A DNA stretch of 39,187 nt from an uncultured Clostridia bacterium. GTDB lineage: Bacteria; Bacillota; Clostridia; Christensenellales; UBA1242. The notes under the pieces are model-generated. The model was given only the letters and a program-made list of their open reading frames with translations. It was not told the DNA's origin and searched no databases. Each line of letters begins with the position of its first letter. Within the stretch, counting starts at the first letter, position 1. The position numbers and the translations under genes were made by a program. Below, one piece after another: positions 1 to 8,239 of this stretch. The stretch spans positions 1 to 39,187 of the forward strand of contig CALWTI010000004.1 in the NCBI GenBank assembly GCA_944384425.1, read 5' to 3'.

Positions 1-52
1 GGCACATATTTATGCAAGTGCCACAAGATATACATTTTTTTGGATCTACCAT
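1..52 (-). CDS. 4Fe-4S ferredoxin-type protein, N-terminal fragment
   Basis: The minus strand opens with ATG at 52 and reads MVDPKKCISCGTCINMC before leaving the window. Cysteines 7, 10, 13 and 17 form the CxxCxxCxxxC signature that binds a [4Fe-4S] cluster in bacterial-type ferredoxins. A Shine-Dalgarno AGGAGA lies a few bases upstream. Only 17 codons are visible, so a one- or two-cluster ferredoxin or the N-terminus of a larger iron-sulfur protein are all possible. An electron-transfer role is inferred from the motif alone. Confidence 0.8.
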   Translation of the reverse strand, partial: MVDPKKCISCGTCINMC

Positions 53-122
53 ACTAAATCTCCTTTTCCTTCATGCGTGGTTAAGTTTAACATAATATAT
101 TTTTTTTGTCCACTAGAAAAGT

Positions 123-482
123 TTATTTTTTGAATATTTTAACAAACTCAAATAAACTAAGTATTATCAAAAAAATTCCAAATAATAATTTTAATACATT
201 TGCATCAATTAAATTTGCTAAAAAACTGCCTATTATTGCAAAAATAATACCCGAAGGAATAAGAAGCCATAAGAATTTTGGCTGAATTAGTTTATTTTTT
301 ATATGAATTAAAATTGCAACAACGCTCATTGGCAAAAATGCCAACAAATTATATCCTTGCGCAAGTATTTGACTAACTTGTGAAAATATTGTCAATAATG
401 GAATTAAAAGAGTGCCACCACCCATACCCATGGCACCTATTACCCCCGATAAAAAGCCGAAAATAATGAATAAATACCACAT
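123..482 (-). CDS. TauE/SafE-family transporter, C-terminal half gene
   Basis: This 119-residue, very hydrophobic protein has about four membrane segments and begins with a glycine-rich stretch (GAMGMGGGTLL) in its first helix, the hallmark of one TauE/SafE (TSUP) repeat. Full-length members, which move sulfur-containing or other small organic anions, have two such repeats in about 250 residues. This gene supplies the second half. Its ATG directly follows the TAA of the upstream half, in the same reading frame, so the two are almost certainly translated together. The transported substrate cannot be told from sequence. Confidence 0.8.
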   Translation of the reverse strand: MWYLFIIFGFLSGVIGAMGMGGGTLLIPLLTIFSQVSQILAQGYNLLAFLPMSVVAILIHIKNKLIQPKFLWLLIPSGIIFAIIGSFLANLIDANVLKLLFGIFLIILSLFEFVKIFKK

Positions 483-854
483 TTATATCACCATCTTTAT
501 CCCAGCCACAAGCATTATTATTGCAAATATTGCTCTTAAAATTTTACTGTTTATTTTGCTTAAAAAAATTGCACCCAAAACCCCACCACAAACGGCGCCC
601 AAAGTTACCCAAGAAAAATTGACAAAATCTATATCATTATTTAATATGTAGATTATGGCACTTACAATACAAAGTGGCAAAATTACACAAAGAGTTGTTG
701 CATGAGCTTTTTTGCTTTCAAGGTTCATCACTTTTTCAAGAATTGGAACGCAAAGCATACCACCCCCGCCCCCAAAAAATCCATTCACTAACCCTATAAG
801 TGCCCCACAGCCAATTAGAATAAATATTTGTTTTTTTGAAAATTTGCTTTTCAT
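483..854 (-). CDS. TauE/SafE-family transporter, N-terminal half gene
   Basis: This is the first half of the split TauE/SafE transporter, 123 residues from ATG 854. The first helix holds the repeat motif GLVNGFFGGGGGML and about four membrane segments follow. A TTG start at 872 would add MCNNIF, but neither start has a clear Shine-Dalgarno; ATG 854 is preferred because MKSKFSKKQ is a normal cytoplasmic lead into helix 1. The gene ends in TAA, followed immediately and in frame by the ATG of the second half. Half-size tandem TauE/SafE genes are known in Firmicutes, so this is probably a genuine two-subunit arrangement, though a recent nonsense mutation is not excluded. Confidence 0.78.
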   Translation of the reverse strand: MKSKFSKKQIFILIGCGALIGLVNGFFGGGGGMLCVPILEKVMNLESKKAHATTLCVILPLCIVSAIIYILNNDIDFVNFSWVTLGAVCGGVLGAIFLSKINSKILRAIFAIIMLVAGIKMVI

Positions 855-886
855 AAAAATATTGTTGCACAATTATCAAAAAATAT

Positions 887-915
887 TTGCAAATATTGCC
901 ACAATGCTATATACT
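887..915 (+). promoter_or_regulatory. sigma-A-type promoter of the large surface protein
   Basis: TTGCAA (887-892) and TATACT (910-915) are separated by 17 bases and lie about 40 bases upstream of ATG 955, which is preceded by AAAAGGTG. This fits a housekeeping promoter for the surface-protein gene. The divergent TauE/SafE pair must be transcribed from the same short interval. Confidence 0.55.
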
Positions 916-954
916 AATTGAGTTTAATTTAATAATTATTATAAAAGGTGTTTT

Positions 955-3900
955 ATGTTTACGACTAAAAGAAAATTTAACTATTTATCTATCATTATTA
1001 TTAGTTTGCTTCTTGCAATTTGTTTATGCTTTTCACCTACATTTAGCACAAGCGTTGCATCAGCAGAAACAATGGCATCAAATGAACTAACTATTACAAA
1101 TAGCGATTTTGATTCATCTTCAACCACATCTTTGCAATCAACTCCAAGCGGTTGGTCAAGAGTTGGCACTTCAAATGGTACAAATGGTGTAATAAGCGTC
1201 AATGCTGACACTTTTTCTAACCGTGCATCAAGTTACGCCTTGACAAGCTCTCAAAACCCAAGCAAGCCATACACTCAGCCAAACAATGAGCTTGATGACC
1301 ATATTCTTATGATAAATGCAAAAAGTGAAGCTGACACAAATGAGTCAAACCACCTTGGCTATAAGTCAAATGACATCTCACTTGAAGCATATTCATATTA
1401 TCGTTTCAGCATATGGACATTGACACAAACAAACGCTCACGCATCAATATATATTGACGGGCTTGGTGATGACGCTTTAAACACAAGTTTTGAAAACTAC
1501 ACAACAAACGGCTGGACTGAATACAGATTTTATATTGCAACAGGAATTGATTCAAAGACTGTCAACATTCAACTTTGGCTTGGAACAAAGACAAATGACA
1601 GCCATAACGCAGTGTTCTTTGACCACATCACAGCTAGACAATTATCAGGCAACTATTTTTATAACGAAGCTGGTCAATATGTTGGAACAAGCGATGTTGC
1701 ATTAAATAGAATAAATGTCATCGACCTAAGAGATACACTCGATGGCATGATTGAAAATGCAGATTTTGAAAATGGCGACTTCACTGGCTGGACTGTTGAA
1801 AACTACTTACCTATCGGTGGCGACGCAAAAATAGTTAGCATACAAAATTCTGCAAGCATGGAAAGTTTGGGACTTGATTATCTCGGTTCTTCACTAAGCG
1901 AACAAAACAGATATGCCCTACTTATGTATTCAACATCAAAAAATGCAGTGACAATTGAGTATGAAAGCACTTCTTTTGAAGTTTTGCCTTATGAAACATA
2001 TAAAATCACAGTTTGGGCAAAAGTCAGTGACGACTTTGACGGAACTGCATATGTAACTCTTCGTGAAGGCACTGATGTGTCAAACTTCTATGGTGAAGAG
2101 TATGCTGAAGACTTTTATACTCCAATAGAGCAATCAGTTTCAATAACATCAAACACTAAAAATGAAATGACAAATGACTACACACCTTATTACATCTTTG
2201 TTAAAGGTCATGACCTATTCAAAACTTCTTTCTCACTCGTACTTGGCTTTGGTAACGATGAAGAAGGTGCAAAAGGCAGTATTGTATTTGACGACATAAC
2301 TTTTGAAAGTATTTCACACGAACAGTTTGACGACGCGACAACAACAAATGCAATATCTGTTGAACCTACAATCCTTACTGGTTCACCTTCAGTTGAGAAT
2401 GGAACATTTAACACATCGGACACACTAGACAAAAACTTTGAGTATCCTGTTAAGCCTGCTAGTTGGACAAGCGAAACTGAAAATGACACATCGAATATGT
2501 ACGGAATTGTCAACACCTACTCACCTTTATACAATGACCACAGAGCTGAATACGGCAATGCACAAAACCCACAAAACCCATCAAGCGTTTCAACTCTTGG
2601 CGTTGATAAAGATGTGAATAATGTCTTGATGATGTATAACTATCAAGAAACATATCAATCAGTAACTAGTGCAAATATTTCGACTACTGCTAATAGCTAT
2701 CAAATGTTGTCTTTTGATTACAAAACAGTTGCTCAAAATTTAAACAACGCACTTATGAGCGTTTATGTTCTTGACAGCGACAACAATGTTTTGTATGCAG
2801 ATGAAGGTTTGTCAAGTAGTGCATGGACAACATATTCTATCTTGGTCAACACAGACACATACGCAACAACATTAAAACTCAAAATTGCACTCGGAACAAG
2901 TCAATCACCTGTTATTGGATTTTTGTATATTGACAATGTCAAATTTGAAACAAATTCAAATATAACTGACGACAATTATGAAGATTACCAAAAAGCAAAC
3001 AACACACTTGACTTCTCACTTACAAACTTTGGCTTTGTTTCAAGCGAAACAGTAAAAGACATACACACCCCATACATGTATGAGCAAAAACTTGAAAATG
3101 GAGAAAATCCAGAACAAGGAAACATTGCAATTTATGGTGGTATGATTGATGCTACAAATAACATCTACGGTATACAAAACAGTACAAACGGCACATCAAA
3201 TGAGCAATATATCCCAGCATTTATTTCTGAATACGCTGTTGGCAAATATACCCTTACCGGCAAAGAATCAATAACTCTTGACGCTGACACTTACTACAAA
3301 ATCTCAATCGATGTTTTAACAAGATTTAGTGGCGACACAGCTCAAGAAGGCGTAGATGATAAAGACAAACTTGCCTTTGGTGCAGTGTTTGGGCTAAATG
3401 GTATGGACAAGAATTTTGAAAACATTGTTTCAAATGACGCATGGACAACTTACACAATTTATGTAACAGTTTCTGAAAGTACTGATGTAAAACTTCAACT
3501 TGGTATTTTGAACGAAAGCACAAATATTTTAGGTCAAGCATTCTTCGACAACTTCACACTAGAGACCATTGATGAAAGTGCATATAACAGTGCAACGGAA
3601 AAGTATGCTGATGACAATAAAGTTTTGATATTGACATCTAGCGACACAACAACAGAAGACGAAGACACAGCAACTGATGACACAACAAGTGACGAAGACA
3701 CCGATGGTATGATTTGGTATGTCATCCCTACCGCAATATTGTTTGTTGCCCTTGTCATTGCCCTTTGTGCTTACTTTATGAGAAAGATAACAATTAAAAA
3801 ATGGGAAAGAAAGAAAGCAAGCGAATACGACAGAGAAACTACCCTTCACAGAGATGTTGTTAGACGTGAAGCAGAACAAATCAGAGATGCAAAAATTAAA

Positions 3901-4266
3901 GAATATCAAAACAAGATTGATGACATTAAAGCACAATTAACTGAGATGGAACAAACACATCAAGAAGTTCTTAAAAAACAGCGTACAACATCTGGGCAGC
4001 AAGAAATTACAAAAGCTATGGAAAAAGATTTCAAGGCATATGCTTCAAAACATACCAAACTTGAAAATCAAATCGAAGCTCTCAATGCTAAGATTGAAAA
4101 CTTTAAACTCCCTGAATACTTGATTTCAATTCAACGCGGAATAATTGCAGAACGTGTTAAAAAAGAAAAGCAAGAAAAAGAAGCTAAACTTAAACAACAA
4201 AAAGCTGAGAAAAAAGCAAACAAACAAAAAGCAAAGCAAGAAAAGAAAGAAAGTAAATCAGAGTAA
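955..4266 (+). CDS. large modular surface protein with membrane anchor and cytoplasmic coiled coil
   Basis: This 1103-residue protein starts with a signal peptide (about residues 1-38, ending near SVASAE). Four beta-rich modules follow at roughly 44-232, 264-465, 479-680 and 684-880. Each begins with a phrase such as NADFENGDFTGW and ends with one such as VFFDHITARQ, SIVFDDITFES or FLYIDNVKFE. That beginning-and-end pattern is typical of jelly-roll carbohydrate-binding modules of the CBM4/9 kind. An acidic Thr/Asp/Glu linker (about 893-916) leads to one membrane helix (about 918-942). The last 160 residues are a Lys/Glu/Gln-rich coiled coil predicted to be cytoplasmic. There is no LPXTG motif and no catalytic domain. 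The gene has its own promoter and terminator. Binding of glycan or wall polymer is inferred from the fold pattern only. Confidence 0.75.
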   Translation: MFTTKRKFNYLSIIIISLLLAICLCFSPTFSTSVASAETMASNELTITNSDFDSSSTTSLQSTPSGWSRVGTSNGTNGVISVNADTFSNRASSYALTSSQNPSKPYTQPNNELDDHILMINAKSEADTNESNHLGYKSNDISLEAYSYYRFSIWTLTQTNAHASIYIDGLGDDALNTSFENYTTNGWTEYRFYIATGIDSKTVNIQLWLGTKTNDSHNAVFFDHITARQLSGNYFYNEAGQYVGTSDVALNRINVIDLRDTLDGMIENADFENGDFTGWTVENYLPIGGDAKIVSIQNSASMESLGLDYLGSSLSEQNRYALLMYSTSKNAVTIEYESTSFEVLPYETYKITVWAKVSDDFDGTAYVTLREGTDVSNFYGEEYAEDFYTPIEQSVSITSNTKNEMTNDYTPYYIFVKGHDLFKTSFSLVLGFGNDEEGAKGSIVFDDITFESISHEQFDDATTTNAISVEPTILTGSPSVENGTFNTSDTLDKNFEYPVKPASWTSETENDTSNMYGIVNTYSPLYNDHRAEYGNAQNPQNPSSVSTLGVDKDVNNVLMMYNYQETYQSVTSANISTTANSYQMLSFDYKTVAQNLNNALMSVYVLDSDNNVLYADEGLSSSAWTTYSILVNTDTYATTLKLKIALGTSQSPVIGFLYIDNVKFETNSNITDDNYEDYQKANNTLDFSLTNFGFVSSETVKDIHTPYMYEQKLENGENPEQGNIAIYGGMIDATNNIYGIQNSTNGTSNEQYIPAFISEYAVGKYTLTGKESITLDADTYYKISIDVLTRFSGDTAQEGVDDKDKLAFGAVFGLNGMDKNFENIVSNDAWTTYTIYVTVSESTDVKLQLGILNESTNILGQAFFDNFTLETIDESAYNSATEKYADDNKVLILTSSDTTTEDEDTATDDTTSDEDTDGMIWYVIPTAILFVALVIALCAYFMRKITIKKWERKKASEYDRETTLHRDVVRREAEQIRDAKIKEYQNKIDDIKAQLTEMEQTHQEVLKKQRTTSGQQEITKAMEKDFKAYASKHTKLENQIEALNAKIENFKLPEYLISIQRGIIAERVKKEKQEKEAKLKQQKAEKKANKQKAKQEKKESKSE

Positions 4267-4298
4267 AAAAAGTTGACACCACAAGGTGTCAACTTTTT
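4267..4298. terminator. bidirectional intrinsic terminator
   Basis: The arms 4267-4280 and 4285-4298 form a perfect 14-bp stem with loop ACAA and have A/T runs on both sides, so the hairpin can end transcription from either direction. It sits directly after the stop of the surface-protein gene and touches the stop of the convergent ferritin-like gene. Confidence 0.9.
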
Positions 4299-4900
4299 TA
4301 ATTTAATGTCGATAATATTCCATTCAAAATCTCAATATGCTCATTCTCATCACTAATTATGTGGTTTAATATGTTTATTACTTCTTGATTTGTTAAACAA
4401 GATATCATACTTTGATATTGACTTATTGCACACTTTTCGCTTTTTAGTGCATATTCAATTATTCTTTTAGCGTCACCATTTATGTAGTTTATTAGCCGTG
4501 TTGTAAAATACGCATCACGCTGTGGTGGATATGCAGTGTATATTGGGTCAACACCAAGCCTTACGAGCGTTTGTGCTAATAGGTTCAAATGGTGCATTTC
4601 AGTCTCGCCTATCTCCATAACCTTTTTCGCCTCGTCTAAATAACCTAGCTGTTCAAGCCAAATTGAAAAATAAGCATATTGAAGTATTGCACCAAGTTCA
4701 CTATTTCTGCCACTGTATGCAGGAGCAATTATGCGTGCACTTTTTAGGTCCAAAGAAAGCTTTGATAAATCATAGTCATTTGTTTGCTCGTTAATGGCTG
4801 ATGGCGACTTAACTATTTCTCGCTCTCTTACTTGCTCTTGTTCTTGGCTTTGATTTTGGTTTTGGTCTCGGTTTTGGTCTTGTTGTGCTTTTTCTTCCAT
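4298..4900 (-). CDS. ferritin-like (diiron) domain protein with Gln-rich N-terminus
   Basis: This 200-residue protein has a low-complexity N-terminus rich in Gln, Asn, Glu and Arg (residues 1-30), then a four-helix ferritin-like domain (about 50-198). The expected metal ligands are all visible: E68, E101-x-x-H104, E155 and E185-x-x-H188, which is the E, ExxH, E, ExxH pattern of the ferritin/rubrerythrin superfamily. The protein lacks the rubredoxin-like cysteines of rubrerythrin. Candidate roles are peroxide or iron handling, or a spore-coat-associated protein; the sequence does not decide. The Shine-Dalgarno AGGAG lies inside the 3' arm of a terminator-like hairpin, so expression may depend on read-through from ychF and on RNA folding. 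Confidence 0.8.
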   Translation of the reverse strand: MEEKAQQDQNRDQNQNQSQEQEQVREREIVKSPSAINEQTNDYDLSKLSLDLKSARIIAPAYSGRNSELGAILQYAYFSIWLEQLGYLDEAKKVMEIGETEMHHLNLLAQTLVRLGVDPIYTAYPPQRDAYFTTRLINYINGDAKRIIEYALKSEKCAISQYQSMISCLTNQEVINILNHIISDENEHIEILNGILSTLN

Positions 4901-4901
4901 A

Positions 4902-4947
4902 AAAAAACAACTCCTTTTTTGTTTTATATTCCGAGGAGTTGTTTTTT
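4902..4947 (-). terminator. terminator hairpin after ychF that overlaps the next gene's Shine-Dalgarno
   Basis: Arms 4902-4914 and 4935-4947 pair perfectly over 13 bp. On the minus strand the 3' arm reads GGAGTTG followed by a run of T, and that T-run ends at ATG 4900. The hairpin therefore resembles the intrinsic terminator of ychF while its 3' arm is also the ribosome binding site of the ferritin-like gene. Confidence 0.8.
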
Positions 4948-4951
4948 GTTA

Positions 4952-6043
4952 CTAAACATTAAATCTAAATAGCATTACATCGCCATCTTGCACGACATAG
5001 TCTTTACCTTCTATTCTCACCTTGCCCTTTTCTTTTGCTGCATTGTAGCTACCACATTCAACCAAATCTTCATATTTAACGACTTCGGCACGAATAAAGC
5101 CTCTTTCAAAGTCAGTATGAATTTTACCTGCTGCTTGTGGAGCTTTTGTACCCTTTTTAATTGTCCAAGCTCTGCACTCGCTTTCTCCTGCCGTCAAAAA
5201 GCTCATGAGTCCCAAAAGGTCATAGCTTGCAGTGACTAGTTGGTCAAGTCCGCTCTCTTTTATTCCAAGTTCGTCTTTGAACATTTGACGCTCATCGCTA
5301 TCAAGTTTTGTCAATTCTTCTTCAATTTTTGCACAAAGCGCTATTGTCTTTGCATTTTCTTTTTCTGCATATTGTCTGACCTGGTCAACATACTTATTTG
5401 GCTTGCCGATGTCATTTTCACCTATATTTGCACAGTATATCACTGGCTTTGTTGTGAGTAAGAAAAATGAATTTATAATCTTTTGCTCGTCTTCGTCGTT
5501 TGCTTTAACTGTACGGGCGTTTTGACCGTTTTCAAGTGCTGTTTTTATCTTTTTAAGTATTTCAAGTTCTTTTTCTGATTGCTTTTCTCCAACTCTTGCA
5601 AGTTTATACAATTTATCATATCTTTTTGTCACTGTTTCCAAATCTGCAAGCATAAGTTCAAGATTTATTGTTTCAATATCTCGAATTGGGTCAACAGTTG
5701 CATTGACATTTATTATGTTTGGATCGTCAAAACATCTAACAACATGGCAAATCGCATCAACTTCACGGATATGGCTCAAAAATTTGTTTCCAAGCCCTTC
5801 ACCTTTACTTGCGCCTTTGACAAGACCTGCAATATCAACAAATTCAATTGACGCTGGCGTGATTTTCTTTGTGTTGTACATTTTGCCAAGGACATTCAGT
5901 CTTTCATCTTTAACATCAACCACTCCGACATTTGGCTCTATTGTGCAAAATGGGTAGTTCGCACTCTCTGCGCCTGCCTCTGTTATTGCATTAAATAGTG
6001 TACTTTTTCCAACATTTGGTAACCCAACAACTCCGATTTTCAT
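4952..6043 (-). CDS. ychF: Obg-like ribosome-binding ATPase YchF
   Basis: The 363-residue protein begins MKIGVVGLPNVGKSTLFNAI, the P-loop of the YchF/OLA1 group, and continues with NYPFCTIEPNVGVV and the G3-type FVDIAGLVKGAS. A C-terminal TGS domain ends in the family-typical DGDVMLFRFNV. YchF is a universal ribosome-associated ATPase that acts in translation and stress responses. The length is normal. AAGGA precedes the ATG, and cysS ends 17 bases upstream, so the two are probably co-transcribed. A terminator-like hairpin follows. Confidence 0.97.
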   Translation of the reverse strand: MKIGVVGLPNVGKSTLFNAITEAGAESANYPFCTIEPNVGVVDVKDERLNVLGKMYNTKKITPASIEFVDIAGLVKGASKGEGLGNKFLSHIREVDAICHVVRCFDDPNIINVNATVDPIRDIETINLELMLADLETVTKRYDKLYKLARVGEKQSEKELEILKKIKTALENGQNARTVKANDEDEQKIINSFFLLTTKPVIYCANIGENDIGKPNKYVDQVRQYAEKENAKTIALCAKIEEELTKLDSDERQMFKDELGIKESGLDQLVTASYDLLGLMSFLTAGESECRAWTIKKGTKAPQAAGKIHTDFERGFIRAEVVKYEDLVECGSYNAAKEKGKVRIEGKDYVVQDGDVMLFRFNV

Positions 6044-6059
6044 ATGTCTTTTCCTTCTT

Positions 6060-7445
6060 TTAATATAACTGTTTTATGTCATAACTTGTTCCCGACTTCG
6101 TGTCGTTTAAAATTATTCCACAAGAAACAAGCTCATCTCTTATACTGTCTGCAAGTGCATAGTTTTTTTGCTGTTTTGCATCAAGTCTTTGTTTTATCTT
6201 ATCTTCAATTTCTTTTCTTGTTATACCCAAGATATTGAGATATTTTTGTTTCAAACTTTCTATAAATTCAATAGGTTCGTGTTTAAATAGTCCAAGTATG
6301 TCTTTTATCAGTGGCAACACACCTTTTATTGCACCGCCTGCACGGGCGTCTTTTAGTTTGTATTTTGAACATTCGCTAAACAAATCTGCAATGACCTTTG
6401 CACTATTAAAGTCATCGTCCATACTCTCATAGAACTTATCTTTTAGGTCATTATTTTGTTCACATTCTTTAATAGTTGAAAGCACATTATAAAAATAGTA
6501 CAAATTTTTTTCAGCAAGTTTAAGTGCTTCATCTCCAAGGTCTTGCGTTGATGTGTAGTGATTTACAAGAATTGCATATCTTATTACTTCACTATCATAT
6601 TTTTTTAACAAGTCGTCAACAAGCATAAAGTTTTTAAGGCTTTTGCTCATCTTCTGCCCATTTATTGTGATAAGCCCGTTATGCAACCAATATTTCGCAA
6701 GGTCACAACCGTTTTCACAATAGCTTTGTGCTATTTCATTTTCATGGTGTGGAAAGATTAAGTCTTTTCCACCGCCGTGTATGTCTATTTGGTCGCCAAG
6801 GTATGTCTTTATCATGGTTGAGCATTCTATATGCCAACCCGGCCTTCCCTGTCCCCAAGGAGATGAAAAACCAAACTCTCCTTCATTTGTATGTTTCCAA
6901 AGTGCAAAGTCCAAGTTATCATGTTTGTTGTCTGCATTTTCAATTCTGACGGAGTCAATAAGCTCATCAATTTTTCTATTTGAAAGACGACCATAGCCAT
7001 CATATTTTTTTACATCAAAATAAACATCCCCATCGCTTGTTTCATAGGCATAGCCCTTTGTTATTAGGTCTTTAACAAATGTAATTATCTGGGGGATACA
7101 TTTTGTCACTCTTGGCCTAAAATCTGGCTCTACTACGCCTAAATTTTGCCATGTGGTGTTAATTATCTTGATACGCTCATCGGCAAGCTCTAATGGAGAT
7201 ATTCCCATTTCTTTTGCCTGCAAAATTGACCTATCGTCGATGTCCGTATAGTTAGAGGCATACAAGACATCATAACCTTTGAGTTTTAAATATTTGTATA
7301 TCATATCAAAAGTTATTGCCTGTCGTGCGTGGCCAAGGTGAACAAGTCCGTTTGTTGTCATTCCACAAACATACATTTTTACTTTGTTGCCATCTAATGG
7401 CAAAAAATCTTCTTTTTTTTTGCGTAATACATTATAAACTCTCAT
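6060..7445 (-). CDS. cysS: cysteinyl-tRNA synthetase
   Basis: The enzyme charges tRNA-Cys with cysteine. From ATG 7445 the protein is 461 residues, the usual length. The class I signatures HLGH (36-39) and KMSKS (265-269) are intact. The active-site zinc ligands C27 (MYVCG), C208 (HIEC), H233 and E237 match those of the E. coli enzyme. An upstream start is possible in frame, but family members begin at MxVYN, and ATG 7445 has GAGGA a few bases upstream inside the end of the DUF2238-like gene, which it follows by one base. Expression is probably coupled to that gene; I see no T-box leader. Confidence 0.97.
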   Translation of the reverse strand: MRVYNVLRKKKEDFLPLDGNKVKMYVCGMTTNGLVHLGHARQAITFDMIYKYLKLKGYDVLYASNYTDIDDRSILQAKEMGISPLELADERIKIINTTWQNLGVVEPDFRPRVTKCIPQIITFVKDLITKGYAYETSDGDVYFDVKKYDGYGRLSNRKIDELIDSVRIENADNKHDNLDFALWKHTNEGEFGFSSPWGQGRPGWHIECSTMIKTYLGDQIDIHGGGKDLIFPHHENEIAQSYCENGCDLAKYWLHNGLITINGQKMSKSLKNFMLVDDLLKKYDSEVIRYAILVNHYTSTQDLGDEALKLAEKNLYYFYNVLSTIKECEQNNDLKDKFYESMDDDFNSAKVIADLFSECSKYKLKDARAGGAIKGVLPLIKDILGLFKHEPIEFIESLKQKYLNILGITRKEIEDKIKQRLDAKQQKNYALADSIRDELVSCGIILNDTKSGTSYDIKQLY

Positions 7446-7446
7446 A

Positions 7447-8154
7447 TCATTCCTCAATTTGCGAAATTTTGTCTTTTTTAATTTTTGTAACCTTGAATTG
7501 TAAAACAAAATTTTTATCTTTATATGTCAAAAGTGCACAACAAAGTGCAGAAATTATTGCACCAACCGTGCCTGAGATTATGTCAAACATTGTGTCAAAC
7601 AAGGCATTTTGACCAACTAAGTCACTGGCACGTTGCATATCAGCCCCAAAGAGTTCATCAATCATAAACTCAAATATTTCCCAAAGTGCCGTTAGCGACA
7701 ATGAAAAACAAAAAACAAAAAGAAAAATATATACAGGAGAATTTGCCCCTTTTTTTGCAAGGTGGTTTACTAAAAACATTGCCAAAAAGCCCAAAAGAAG
7801 CCCCGCAAGTGCATGAATTAAGATATCCCACCACCACAAAATGTGATATAGGTCTAAAAATGAGCCAAGGTATATACTCAAAAACAGAAACAAATAAAAC
7901 AAGCTTGTTGCCGTCCTTGGAAATTGAATTTTAAAAATAAGACGAAGATATAGTGGCAAAAAAACAAGCGCGATTGAAAGTATTCTCCCAATAAGTGGCA
8001 TAGGCGAAGTTTGTGCTCCATTTACTAGGTCACGAATACAAAAACCAGCCGATATGATAAATGCCACCAAAACGCCCATAAAAAGCATTATATTTATTAC
8101 ATTGAATGCGTCAAAATTGCGTTCTCTTTGTTTTCGTTCCAAAAAACTTTTCAT
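7447..8154 (-). CDS. DUF2238/YjdF-like integral membrane protein
   Basis: From ATG 8154 this is a 235-residue protein with six or seven predicted helices. A conserved-looking segment, WWWDILIHALAGLLLGF, is followed by ALWEIFEFMIDELFG and DTMFDIISGTVGA. The WD...H...G and EhxE pattern resembles the DUF2238/YjdF family of unknown function, so no activity is assigned. A TTG at 8190 could extend the reading frame, but that triplet lies in the -35 element of a good promoter whose -10 ends seven bases before ATG 8154, so the ATG is preferred and the mRNA may be leaderless. Its TGA is one base from the cysS start. Confidence 0.6.
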   Translation of the reverse strand: MKSFLERKQRERNFDAFNVINIMLFMGVLVAFIISAGFCIRDLVNGAQTSPMPLIGRILSIALVFLPLYLRLIFKIQFPRTATSLFYLFLFLSIYLGSFLDLYHILWWWDILIHALAGLLLGFLAMFLVNHLAKKGANSPVYIFLFVFCFSLSLTALWEIFEFMIDELFGADMQRASDLVGQNALFDTMFDIISGTVGAIISALCCALLTYKDKNFVLQFKVTKIKKDKISQIEE

Positions 8155-8161
8155 ATTTTTA

Positions 8162-8190
8162 ATTATCTCATAATAACTTGAATAAATCAA
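8162..8190 (-). promoter_or_regulatory. promoter predicting a leaderless mRNA for the DUF2238-like gene
   Basis: On the minus strand TTGATT (8190-8185) and GATAAT (8167-8162) are 17 bases apart. Only seven bases separate the -10 from ATG 8154, and no Shine-Dalgarno is visible, so transcription would begin at or within a base or two of the start codon. Confidence 0.5.
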
Positions 8191-8202
8191 CTTTTAGACA
8201 CA

Positions 8203-8230
8203 AAAAAACTCACTTAAATGTGAGTTTTTT
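8203..8230 (-). terminator. intrinsic terminator of the small membrane protein gene
   Basis: Arms 8203-8213 and 8220-8230 form an 11-bp stem (core CTCAC/GTGAG) around a six-base loop, flanked by A and T runs. It follows the small membrane-protein gene and lies just upstream of the next promoter. Confidence 0.88.
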
Positions 8231-8239
8231 GTATGACTA

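Noticed and set aside
3326-3936. Several minus-strand frames inside the large surface protein gene
   Set aside because: They are antisense shadows of a well-supported gene with signal peptide, modules and membrane anchor, and have no ribosome sites.
7446-7600. T-box riboswitch before cysS
   Set aside because: The sequence upstream of cysS is the coding region of the DUF2238-like gene with no T-box or specifier-loop pattern.
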